64,000 nucleotides of DNA from Avena insularis (Eukaryota > Streptophyta > Magnoliopsida > Poales > Poaceae), in assembly GCA_023614405.1 (NCBI GenBank), contig CM042684.1:203428941-203492940 (forward strand). The letters run 5' to 3'. A program made the position numbers and the translations under genes. The notes below the pieces were generated by a model, which saw nothing but the letters and a program-made list of their open reading frames with translations, had not been told where the DNA came from and made no database searches. Shown one piece after another: positions 1-9,112 of this stretch. Each line of letters starts with the position of its first letter. Position 1 is the first letter of the stretch.

Positions 1-2
1 AC

Positions 3-785
3 TTTTCAACCATTGCTTGTCCCCTTAATGAATTGACCAAAAAGAATGTCACCTTCGTGTGGGGCAAAGCACAACAAAAAGCTTTTGATGAACTTAAAAA
101 TAGGCTCACCGAAGCACCTCTCCTTACGTTACCGGATTTCACAAAAACTTTTGAGATAGAGTGTGATGCTAGTGGTATTGGCATTGGAGGAGTCCTTATG
201 CAAAACGGACGTCCTATAGCCTACCATAGCGAGAAACTTGATGGTGCTCGCCTCAACTATCTGATTTATGACAAAGAGCTTTTTGCCTTAGTTCGTGTCC
301 TTCAAGTTTGGCAACACTACATTTGTCCCAAGGAATTTATGATACATTCCGACCACGAGTCGTTGAAATATCTAAAAGGCCAAGCCAACTTGAGCAAGAG
401 ACACGCTAAGTGGGTTGAGTTCATGGAGTCTTTTCCGTACATTGTCAAGTATAAGAAGGGCAAAGATAATGTAGTTGCGGAAGCATTGTCTCACAAACAT
501 ACAAGCCTTCTTACGAGACTTGAAATCAACGTGTTGGGTCTTGAGGAAATAAAAACTTTGTATGCTTCCGATCCGTTCTTTGAACCAATTTTCGCAAAGT
601 GCTCCAATGACAAAGGAGTTGATGATTTCAATTTGCATGCGGGATTTCTATTTAAACAAAACAAGCTATGCATTCCGAAGTCGTCGCTTCAACTTTTTCT
701 TCTCCAAGAATCACATGGTGGAGGCCTCATGGGTCACTTTGGCCATAACAAGACATTGGACATGCTCTCCACTCACTACTTCTAG
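3..785 (+). pseudogene. pol fragment: RT end, RNase H, integrase zinc-finger region (element A)
   Basis: The frame is open from the window edge. It reads the end of reverse transcriptase (KNVTFVWG), then RNase H with the first catalytic region [37 protein letters not shown], and the closing motif [10 protein letters not shown], where D of the usual ADALSRK is E. The N-terminal integrase zinc-binding region follows ([10 protein letters not shown]). The frame stops at a TAG that replaces the Trp codon of the FWPKMKR motif seen in the E copy. TGG to TAG fits deamination of a methylated CHG cytosine on the other strand. This was one polyprotein in the ancestor; it is non-functional here. Confidence 0.9.
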
Positions 786-791
786 CCCAAG

Positions 792-1226
792 ATGAAGCGC
801 AACGTGGAACGCTACGTTCAACGATGCACGACATGTGTTCAAGCTAAGTCGCAAGCTAACCCTTATGGTCTTTATATGCCATTGCCTATTCCTCATACAC
901 CTTGGTCCGACATTAGCATGGATTTCATGTTAGGATTGCCTAGATCTAAGCATGGTCATGATTCTATATTTGTTGTTGTGGATCGTTTTTCGAAAATGGC
1001 ACACTTCATACCGTGCCATAAGACTGACGATGCTTCACATGTTGCAAATCTGTTTTTCAGGGAAATCGTCTGTCTTCACGGTGTGCCAAGGACAATCGTC
1101 TCCGACCGCGACAACAAATTCATGAGCTACATATGGAAGACCCTCATGGCCAAGCTCGACGTCAAGCTCCTCTTTTCATCCGCATCGCATCCTCAAACTG
1201 ATGGACAAACCGAAGTTGTCAACTGA
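792..1226 (+). pseudogene. pol fragment: integrase catalytic core (element A)
   Basis: This continues the previous frame after the TAG. It contains the second half of the HHCC zinc finger ([10 protein letters not shown]) and the D,D-35-E core: Asp in [11 protein letters not shown], Asp in [10 protein letters not shown] and Glu in DGQTEVVN, all three present. It ends at a TGA immediately after VVN, where family members have CGA or CAA, so a CpG-to-TpG change fits CGA. Integrase inserts the element cDNA into chromosomal DNA. The break removes the C-terminal domain from this copy. Confidence 0.9.
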
Positions 1227-1247
1227 AGCCTCAGAACTCTCCTTCGT

Positions 1248-1801
1248 GTGTTGATCAAGAAGAACTTGAAGGATTGGGAGGAATGCATCCCACACGCCAA
1301 GTTCGCCTACAATCGAGCCAAGCACTCAACAACCAAGATGAGTCCATTCATGATCGTCTATGGTTTCGAGCCCCTCACCGCACTCGACATCCTACCACTA
1401 CCTCTCCATGAACGTACGAACATGGACGTCGAGAAACGCGCACAAGCTATGAAGAAGCTTCATGAAGAAATAAGAGCTACTATCGAACAACAAGTCCTTC
1501 GCCAAGCTTCAAGATTAAACAAGGACAAGAAGGAGATGATCTTTGAAGAAGGTGACCTTGTGTGGATACACCTAAGCAAAGATTGTTTCCCCAAGGAACG
1601 TGACTCCAAGCTCAAGCGAAGAGGAGATGGTCCCTTCAAGGTCCTCAAGAGAATCAACAACAACGCCTACATCATCGACATACCAACCTCCAAGTACCTT
1701 GCAAGCAATAGATTCAATGTCAAGGCCTCTCACCCTACCATGGAGATGTTCAAGATGATAACCATGAAGAGTCGAGGACGATTCTTTCCCAAGGGGGGAG
1801 C
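1248..1801 (+). pseudogene. pol fragment: integrase C-terminal domain (element A)
   Basis: The remainder of integrase follows, with [36 protein letters not shown], and the SH3-like GDLVWIHLSKDCFPKERDSK and GPFKVLKRINNNAY. Compared with the E copy, one base is lost near 1725 (GGCC for GGATC), so the last codons shift frame. The shifted frame happens to run through the polypurine tract into the LTR and joins the conserved LTR-encoded tail, staying open to 2189. The stretch beyond about 1990 is translation of LTR sequence and probably has no meaning. Confidence 0.85.
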
Positions 1802-2067
1802 TGATGTGGCCCGTCCTACGGACGCTCCTACATCTACACCAACAAGTCCCCCAAGTGGACCCATGACTCGTGCCCGAGCCAAACTCCTACAAGCTAAGGT
1901 GAACTCGCTCCTCTCCTCGTGCCATTTTGATACCTTCTTGGATGGTATGCTACTTCATACAACTACCCTATGCATCATCAGGTACGAAGCTTCGACACAC
2001 CACCAAGCACCCAAGGATGGAGAACAAGGAGCAGAGCATGAAGCAGGAGCCACTGGAGCTTCTCAGA

Positions 2068-2255
2068 CCGGAGTCTCCGGTCTATGCACACCGGAGTCTC
2101 CGGTCCACCAGAGTCTCTGGCCTGAAGACACCGGAGTCTCCGGCCCCACCTCCGGTCTGCCCCCAGAATCAGGCCCTGGGACAATCTGATGGCCCCTCCA
2201 GAGGCCAGTCCGGAGACTGACCGGAGTCTCCGGTCCACCACACCGGAGTCTCCGG
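2068..2255. promoter_or_regulatory. U3 palindrome array, CCGGAGTCTCCGG (element A)
   Basis: Five exact copies of the 13-bp odd palindrome lie at 2068-2080, 2091-2103, 2131-2143, 2221-2233 and 2243-2255, with decayed copies between them. They sit upstream of the TATA box, where LTR enhancers lie. Equivalent arrays occur in the LTRs and leaders of E, F1 and C. A role as a binding site is inference only. Confidence 0.7.
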
Positions 2256-2368
2256 TCCGACCGTCGCCAGGCATGAAAAAAGGCCTTTGGGCCTGCAGCC
2301 CATGTAACCCTTAGTCCATCCAGAACTTGTCTTTTATTCCTAAAGTACCCCTGTTTAAGTGGCTGGCC

Positions 2369-2404
2369 TATATATAGTCCCCCACCTCCATTATAAACCC
2401 TAGG
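2369..2404 (+). promoter_or_regulatory. LTR core promoter: TATATATA plus telo-box
   Basis: TATATATA lies at 2369-2376 and AAACCCTAGG at 2395-2404. The same pair at the same spacing is present in every family 1 LTR: 40503-40538, 48165-48200 and, reversed, 6039-6074 and 12273-12308. Transcription probably starts near 2400. Confidence 0.65.
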
Positions 2405-2460
2405 CATGATATTGGAATCAGTGGAAACCCCTTTGTGGATCTATCTAATTCTTGCCTCAT

Positions 2461-2478
2461 GCTCCTTGACTAAGGAGC
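2461..2478 (+). other. Conserved perfect hairpin in R/U5 of the family 1 LTR
   Basis: GCTCCTT-GACT-AAGGAGC is a 7-bp stem with a 4-nt loop, about 60-80 nt after the likely RNA start. The other family 1 LTRs keep the hairpin with changed but still paired stems (40595-40612, 48257-48274, 5964-5982, 12198-12216). An RNA function such as dimerisation or packaging is inferred. Confidence 0.55.
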
Positions 2479-2835
2479 ACCAATATCCCCAAACCTCGTT
2501 GGAGTTTGCATCGTGCCTCCACGTTGTACAAGGCCTAGGCATCAGTGTCCCTTTGACTAGACGTCAAGATCTCACCAAGTCTCCCATCTCGCCGTGCCGG
2601 TTCTAGAGAGAGTCCTCCGCCCGACGCCGATCCTAGGGATTGCATCGGACCGGTCACCACCGGCGTGAGCTATTGGTGTGTATCGTGGTTTTGTGTGTGT
2701 GTGTGTTCTTTGCGTTCTTCGTGCGTGCGTTCGTTGTGTTCATACTCCCCTCCTCTCCCCGCATTCCATCCTCGATTTGAAAGGGAATCATGAAAGATCG
2801 GGCCACCCTAGAGGTTTTCCCTCAACAGGGGTAGA

Positions 2836-3703
2836 TGATGAGGACGTCCCTATAGTTACACCTACCCCAATTTCTAATGAAGATGTTCCAATTGCAAAGA
2901 AGGATCAATCCAATGAGATAAGGATTGGACCAATCACAAGAGCTCGTGCTAAGCTACTAGAACAATAGGTGAACTTATTTCTTAATGAACCTGGTGTTTT
3001 TATTAATGAGAATTTTATACTACCTAAGTCTTTGAACTATTGGATGATCAGGTACTTAGGAGAAGAAGGCATAGCAAGGAGCGAGGAGGAAATGGAGCAA
3101 GGCATGTTGATCAATGAAGAATGCGCGAGGGAGGAGAGGGATGAAGCGCAAGGAGCTGTCCAAGACAAAGATCAACAAGAGATGGAAGTTCCCTGCCGCG
3201 GCAAAGAAAAGCCTCGTTTCTCTGCCACGGCAGGCTGCCGCAGCAGGAAAACCGAGTCCTTCTCTGCCACGGCAGGCTGCCGCGATAGAGAAAGTGGCTA
3301 GGACTATCCATAGTTGGGTGGGACCAACTCGGTTTCACCCTTAGGCCTCCACCCCTTGAACCCTTAAATAGATGGGGGCGCTCTATTATCTAGGTTTAGA
3401 CCACGTTAAAATATTTTGGAGTTGTGTCTTTCATAGAACATATGGAATTACCCTATGTTCAAATTACCAACTATAATTGAGTGTGATCTGTTGTTCCATT
3501 AGGAATTAGTAGATTGCATACTACCGTTCATGGTCACGGCTCCGTGCGCAAGAGTGTGGTGTTGTGAATATCCTACAAGGTTCGAGATCTGTTGCATTGG
3601 CATCAGCGTTCGAGCGGGAGAGATCATAGCTACGCACTAGTTATCTATCATCCACCATATCATCGACAAGAGCTTACTGAGAAGATAGGGCCACCCCATA
3701 TTA
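2836..3703 (+). repeat. LTR of element B (family 2), mostly intact
   Basis: The LTR is 868 bp and starts TGATGAGGACGTCC. It ends at a decayed terminus (CCATATTA where the intact family end is CCACATCA). It aligns with the LTRs of element C along most of its length, including the region reading DVPIVTP...GPITRARAKLLEQ and the block around CGTGGTGTTGTGAATATCC near 3565. The preceding bases GGGGTAGA look like its polypurine tract, so this is probably the 3' LTR, with its internal region pushed upstream by element A. Its 3' side abuts the minisatellite, into which B had inserted. It has no CCGGANNNTCCGG array. Confidence 0.82.
3194..3286. promoter_or_regulatory. Alternative GC palindromes in LTR B
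   Basis: TGCCGCGGCA at 3194-3203 and two copies of CTGCCACGGCAG (3222-3233, 3264-3275), each followed by CTGCCGC, stand where LTRs of element C carry CCGGANNNTCCGG. A block of about 42 bp around the CTGCCACGGCAG core is repeated twice. The position is shared but the sequence differs. Function is unknown. Confidence 0.55.
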
Positions 3704-5616
3704 GTGTTGCTTTCATAAACCATATGGATCCACTAGAGTCATTGCATGTGTGTTCCTTTCCTAAACCACATGGATCCACCAGAGTCATTGCAATTGTGTT
3801 ATTTTCCTAAACCACCAGCAGAGTCATTGCATGTATCTTCTTTTCCTAAACCACATGGATCCACTAGAGTCATTGCATGTGTGTTATTTTCCTAAACCAC
3901 CACTAGAGTCATTCCATGTGTGTTCCTTTCAAAAACCATATGGATCCACTAGTCATTGCATGTGTGTTCCTTTCCTAAACCACCTGGATCCACCAGAGTA
4001 ATTGCATGTGTGTTCCTTTCCTAAACCACATTGATCCCGCGAGTTATTGCAGCGTGTTCTTTTCCTAAACCATCACCAGAGTCATTGCATGTGTGTTCTT
4101 TTCCTAATCCACCACTAGAGTCATTGCATGTGTGTTTTTTCCAAAACTACCACTAGAGTCATCACATGTGTGTTCTTTTCCTAAACCACCACTAGAGTCA
4201 TTGCATGTGTCTTGTTTTCCTAAACCACATGGATCCACCAGAGTAATTGCATGTGTGTTCCTTTCCTAAACCACATTGATCCACCAGAGTCATTGCATGT
4301 GTGTTCTTTTCCTAAACCACCACCATAGTCATTGCATGTGTGTTCTTTTCCTAAACCACCACCAGAGTCATTGCATGTGTGTTCTTTTCCTAAACCACCA
4401 CTAGAGTCATTGCATGTGTGCTCTTTTCCTAAACCACAAGGATCCACCAGTGTCATTGCATGTGTGTTCCTTTCCGAAACCATATGGATCCACCAGAGTC
4501 ATTGCATGGGTGATCCTTTCCTAAACCACATGGATCCACCAGAGTCATTGCATGTGTCTTATTTTCCTAAACCACATGGATCCACCAGAGTCATTGCAAG
4601 TGTGTTCTTTTCCTAAACCACATGGATCCACCAGAGTCATTGCATGTGTGTTCCTTTCCTAAACCACATTGATCCACTAGTCATTGTATGTGTGTTCTTC
4701 TCCTAAACCACCACCAGAGTCATTGCGTGTGCGTTCTTTACCTAAACCACCACTAGAGTCATTGCATGTGTATTCCTTTCCTAAACCACATTAATCCACC
4801 AGAGTCATTGCATGTGTGTTCCTTTCCTAAACCAAATGGATCCACTAGAGTCATTGCATGTGTGTTATTCTCCTAAACCACCACCAGAGTCACTGCATGT
4901 GTCTTGTTTTCCTAAACCACATGGATCCACCCGAGTCATTGCATGTGTGTTCTTTTCCTGAACTACTACCAGAGTCATTGCATGTGTGTTCCTTTCAGAA
5001 ACCACATGGATCCACCAGAGTCATTCATGTGTGTTAATTTTCTACGCCACCACCTGAGTCGTTGCATGTGTGTTCTTTTCCTAAACCACCACTAGAGTTA
5101 TTGCATGTGTGTTATTTTCCTAAACCACAAGAATCCACCAGTGTCATTGCATGTGTGTTCCTTTCCTAAACCACATGGATCCACCAGAGTCATTCCCCGT
5201 GTGTTTCTTTCTTAAACCACATTGATTCAACAGTCATTGCATGTGTGTTCTTTTCCTAAACCACCAGTAGAGTCATTGCATATTTGTTCCTTTCATAAAC
5301 CACATGGATCCACCAGAGTCATTGCATGTGTGTTCCTTTCCTAAACCACATGGATCTACCAGAGTAATTGCATGTGTGTTCCTTTCCTAAACCACCACCA
5401 GCGTCATTGCTTTTGTGTTCTTTTCCTAGACCACCACCAGAGTCATTGCATTTGTGTTCTTTTCCTAAATCACCACCAGAGTCATTGCATGTTTGTTGTT
5501 TTCCTAAACCAACAACAGAGTCATTGCATGTGCCTTCTTGTCCTAAACCACATGGATCCACCAGAGTCATTGCATGTGTGTTCTTTTCCTAAACCACATG
5601 GATCCACCAGAGTAAT
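3704..5616. repeat. Minisatellite array, segment 1 (46/39-bp units)
   Basis: About 45 head-to-tail degenerate units share GTCATTGCATGTGTGTTC. The long unit (about 46 bp) continues CTAAACCACATGGATCCA and the short unit (about 39 bp) continues CTAAACCACCACCA. Long and short units are interspersed without obvious strict alternation. Long units contain the 8-bp palindrome TGGATCCA. Open frames across the array are by-products of the 39-bp unit being divisible by three. The array is interrupted at 5616 by element F1, and the last five bases (GTAAT, 5612-5616) are its target duplication. Confidence 0.92.
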
Positions 5617-6624
5617 TGTTGAGGGCAAAGCTCTAGGGTGGCCCGATCTTTCACGAATCCCACTCAAATTGAGGATGGAGTGCGGGGAGAGGAGGAGAGG
5701 ATGAACATGACGAACTCACACACGAAGAAGGCGATGAACACACACACGCAAAACCATGATACACACCAATAGCTCACGCCGGCGGTGACCGATCCGGCGC
5801 AATCCCTAGGATCGGTGACGTATGGAGAACTCTCTCTCGAACCGGCACAGTGAGATGGGAGACTCGGTGAGATCTTGACGTCTTGGCAAAGGGACACCGA
5901 TGCCAAGGCCTTGTAGAACGTGGAGGCACGATGCAAACTCCAACCAGGTTTGGGATATTTGGTGCTCCTTTGTCAAAGGAGCATGAGGCAAGGACTATAT
6001 AGATCCATAAGGGGTCTCCACTAATTCCAAATATCATGCCTAGGGTTTACAATGGAGGTGGGCGACTATATATAGGCCAACCAGAAGTTCAGGCGTAATT
6101 CAGGCATTAAAGTAGAGTTCTGGGCGAAGTAGAGGGGTACATGGGCCATAGGGCCCAGCTAAGGCTCGCAGGCCCATCTTCAGGCCGGACAGTCCAGGTC
6201 GAGTTGACCGGACAGTCCGGGGTGGCCGGACACTCCGGTTAGTGTCTGGGTAGTGTCCGAACTGGCACATAGAATGTCCGAGCCCGGACCGGGCTGGGGT
6301 AGGCCAGACACTCCGGCTGAGTCGTGTCGGACACTACGGCTGCGCCAGACACTTCGGCTGGATTCGGGCGGACACTCCGGCTCTAACAGCTTCAGGACAA
6401 GTGCAGCTTTAGGGCTCGTGGGTCGACGCGGTGGGGGTTCGAACCTGATGATGCACAGCGTAGTGGTATGAAGTAGCAAGCCATCCAAGTGTATGTCAAA
6501 GTCACATGATGAGAGGAGCGAATTCACCTTAGCTTGAAGAAGCTTTGCTCGGGCACGGGTCATCGGTCCACTTGGGGGACTTGGTGGTGTAGATGTAGGA
6601 GCATCCGTAGGACGGTCTGCATCA
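5617..6624 (-). repeat. 3' LTR of element F1
   Basis: The LTR is 1008 bp, and the adjoining C7 run at 6628-6634 is the polypurine tract in reverse. It holds CCGGACAGTCCGG (6208-6220) and CCGGACACTCCGG (6226-6238), TATATATA at 6067-6074, the telo-box CCTAGGGTTT at 6039-6048 and the hairpin at 5964-5982. The LTR-encoded TRARAKLL tail is open from 6563 down to 6180. Confidence 0.93.
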
Positions 6625-6634
6625 GCTCCCCCCC

Positions 6635-7306
6635 TTGGGAAAGAGTCATCCTCGACTCTTCATGGTTGTCATCTTGAACATCTCCATGGTAGGGTGAGAG
6701 ATCCTTGTCGTTGAATGTATTGCTTGCAAGGTACTTAGATCTTGGTATGTTGATGATGTAGGCGTTGTTATTGATTCGTTTGAGGACCTTGAAGGGACCA
6801 TCTCCTCTTGGCTTGAGCTTGGAGTCGCGTTCCTTGGGGAAGCAGTCTTTGCTTAGGTGTATCCACACAAGATCACCTTCTTCAAATATCATCTCCTTCT
6901 TGTCCTTGTTTAACCTTGAAGCTTGGCGAAGGACTTGTTGCTCGATCGTAGCTCTTGTTTATTCATGAAGTTTCTTCATAGCTTGTGCGTGCTTTTCGAC
7001 GTCCATGCTGGTTCGCTCATGAAGAGGTAGTGGTAGGATGTCGAGCGCGGTGAGGGGCTCGAAACCATAGACGATCATGAAGGGACTCATCTTGGTTGTT
7101 GAGTGCTTGGCTAGGTTGTAGGCGAACTCAGCGTGGGGAATGCATTCCTCCCAATCCTTCAAGTTCTTCTTGATCAACACATGTAGAAGAGTTCCGAGGC
7201 TTCGGCTGACAACCTCGGTTTGTCCATCAGTTTGAGGATGCGACGCGGATGAAAAGAGGAGCTTGACGCCAAGCTTGGCCATGAGGGTCTTCCATAAGTA
7301 TCTCAA
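6635..7306 (-). pseudogene. Integrase second half (element F1)
   Basis: From 7306 downward the frame gives [30 protein letters not shown] with the catalytic Glu, [14 protein letters not shown] and [13 protein letters not shown], then stops at TAA (6959) where E has GAA. It resumes with MIFEEGDLVWIHLSKD at 6892 and ends in LSPYHGDVQDDNHEES just before the polypurine tract. It is separated from the upstream integrase part by a frameshift near 7340. In this copy the G7 tract puts integrase in neither the stop frame nor the TRARAK frame of E. Confidence 0.85.
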
Positions 7307-9108
7307 GAATTTGACGTCGTGGTCGGAGACAATTTCCGTGCCACACCGTGAAGACAGACAATTTCCCTCAAAAGCAAATTGGCAACATGTGAAGCATCGT
7401 TGGTCTTATGGCACGGTATGAAGTGTACCATTTTGGAAAAGCTATCCACGACAACAAAGATAGAATCATGACCATGCTTAGATCTAGGCAATCCTAACAT
7501 AAAATCCATGGTAATGTCAGACCAAGGTGTATGAGGAATAGGAAATGGCATATAAAGACCATAAGGGTTAGCTTGCGACTTAGCTTGAACACATGTCGTG
7601 CATCGTTGAATGTAGCGCTCCATGTCGCGCTTCATCTTGGGCCAAAAGTAGTTAGTGGAGAGCATGTCCAATGTCTTGTCACGGCCAAAGTGACCCATAA
7701 GTCCTCCACCATGAGATTCTTGGAGAAGCAAAAGTTGGAGCGACGATTTTGGAATGCAAAGCTTGTTTTGTTTAAAGAGAATGCCCTTATGCAAATAGAA
7801 ATCATCAACTCCTTTGTCAATGGAGCACTTCGCGAAAATTGGTTCAAAGAACGGGTCGGAAGCATACAAAGATTTTATTTCCTCAAGACCCAACACGTTG
7901 ATTTCAAGTCTCGTAAGAAGGCTTGTGTGTTTGTGAGACAAAGCGTCCGCAACTACATTATCTTTGCCCTTCTTATACTTGACAATATACAGAAAAGACT
8001 CCATAAACTCAACCCACTTAGCATGTCTCTTACTCAAGTTGGCTTGGCCTTTGAGATATTTCAATGACTCATGGTCGGAATGTATGATAAATTCCTTGGG
8101 CCATAGGTAGTGTTGCCAAACTTGAAGAACACGAACTAAGGCAAAAAGCTCTTTGTCATAAATTGGATAATTAAGGTGAGAACCATCAAGTTTCTCGCTA
8201 TGGTAGGCTATAGGACATCCGTTTTGCATAAGTACTCTTCCAATGCCAATACCACTAGCATCACACTCTATCTCGAAAGTTTTTGTGAAATCTGGTAACG
8301 CAATGAGAGGTGCTTCGGTGAGCCTCTTTTTAAGTTCATCAAAAGCGTTTTGTTGCGCTTTGCCCCACACGAAGGTGACATTCTTTTTCTTCAACTCGTT
8401 GAGAGGACAAGAAATGGTGGAAAAGTCTTTCACAAAGCAACGATAGAAACCGGCCAACCCATGAAAACTCCGGAGTTCACTCACATTTGTTGGGATGGGC
8501 CAATATCGTATGTCCTTTACCTTGGAAACATCAACTTCAATTCCCTTCAAAGAAACGACAAATCCAAGAAAAATCAACTTGTCTTTAGCAAAAGTGCACT
8601 TGGGAAGATTAGCATAAAGCTTTTCATGTCGAAGGATTTGAAAAACTTCCTTGACATGTGTAATATGGTCCTCAAGTGATTTGCTATAAACAAGAATATC
8701 ATTGAAATAGACAACAACACTTTTTCCAATGAGAGAATGCAAGATGTGATTCATAAGGCGCATGAAGGTAGATGGTGCATTAGATAAACCAAATGGCATA
8801 ACCAACCATTCATAGAGACCAAGTTTGGTCTTGAAGGCGGTTTTCCACTCATCACCCTCAGCCATGCGTATTTGATGGTAACCACTACGAAGATCAATTT
8901 TCGAAAAAATAGTGGCTCCACACAATTCATCAAGCATGTCATCGAGACATGGTATGGGATGTCGATAACGCACGGTGATAGCATTGATTGGATGGCAGTC
9001 CATGCATAACCGTAACGTATCATCCGTTTTTGGAACAAGTATCACGGGTATGGCATTTGGACTAGTGCTAACTTGTATCAATCCTTTGGAGACGAGTTGG
9101 TTGATTTG
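7303..9108 (-). pseudogene. RT, RNase H and integrase N-terminal half (element F1)
   Basis: One open frame of about 590 codons begins inside RT ([17 protein letters not shown]) and runs through [30 protein letters not shown], RNase H ([20 protein letters not shown]), the HHCC finger and the first catalytic Asp of integrase ([10 protein letters not shown]). The RT active site reads YFND instead of YFDD, so one metal-binding Asp is lost; GAT to AAT after TTC fits CpG deamination. The frame leaves integrase at LHGVA through a small deletion near 7340. The N-terminus of RT and the whole protease are missing because of the internal deletion. Confidence 0.9.
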
Positions 9109-9112
9109 AAGA

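Larger units (their letters stand above)
1..2827 (+). mobile_element. Element A: 3' portion of a family 1 Ty3/gypsy retrotransposon
   Basis: The window opens inside pol. It continues through RNase H and integrase to a polypurine tract (AAGGGGGGAGC, ending at 1801) and a complete 3' LTR (1802-2827). The same family occurs complete as E and, on the other strand, as F1. Its 5' half lies outside the window. Directly after the LTR comes a short purine stretch (2828-2835) and then the LTR of element B, so A appears to have inserted into the polypurine tract of B. The pol frame is broken by TAG at 784, TGA at 1223 and a one-base loss near 1725, so this copy is dead. Confidence 0.93.
1802..2827 (+). 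repeat. 3' LTR of element A (family 1)
   Basis: The LTR is 1026 bp, TGATGTGGCC...CCCTCAACA, with TG...CA ends. It is homologous to the LTRs at 5617-6624 and 11851-12816 (reverse) and 47601-48619 and to the split LTR of E. In order it holds a coding-like stretch (GPMTRARAKLLQAKVNSLL, about 1856-1915), an array of 13-bp palindromes, a TATATATA box, an AAACCCTAGG motif, a perfect hairpin and a GT-rich segment. There is no independent gene. The LTR supplies promoter and polyadenylation functions for element RNA. Confidence 0.93.

Noticed and set aside
2678..2968. A single open frame spanning the end of LTR A and the start of LTR B
   Set aside because: The N-terminal part is non-coding LTR A; only the B part matches the family 2 tail. 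The join is an insertion product.
3704..5616. CRISPR-like appearance of short regularly spaced repeats
   Set aside because: The units are contiguous, degenerate and lack unique spacers, and the surrounding DNA is plant retrotransposon.
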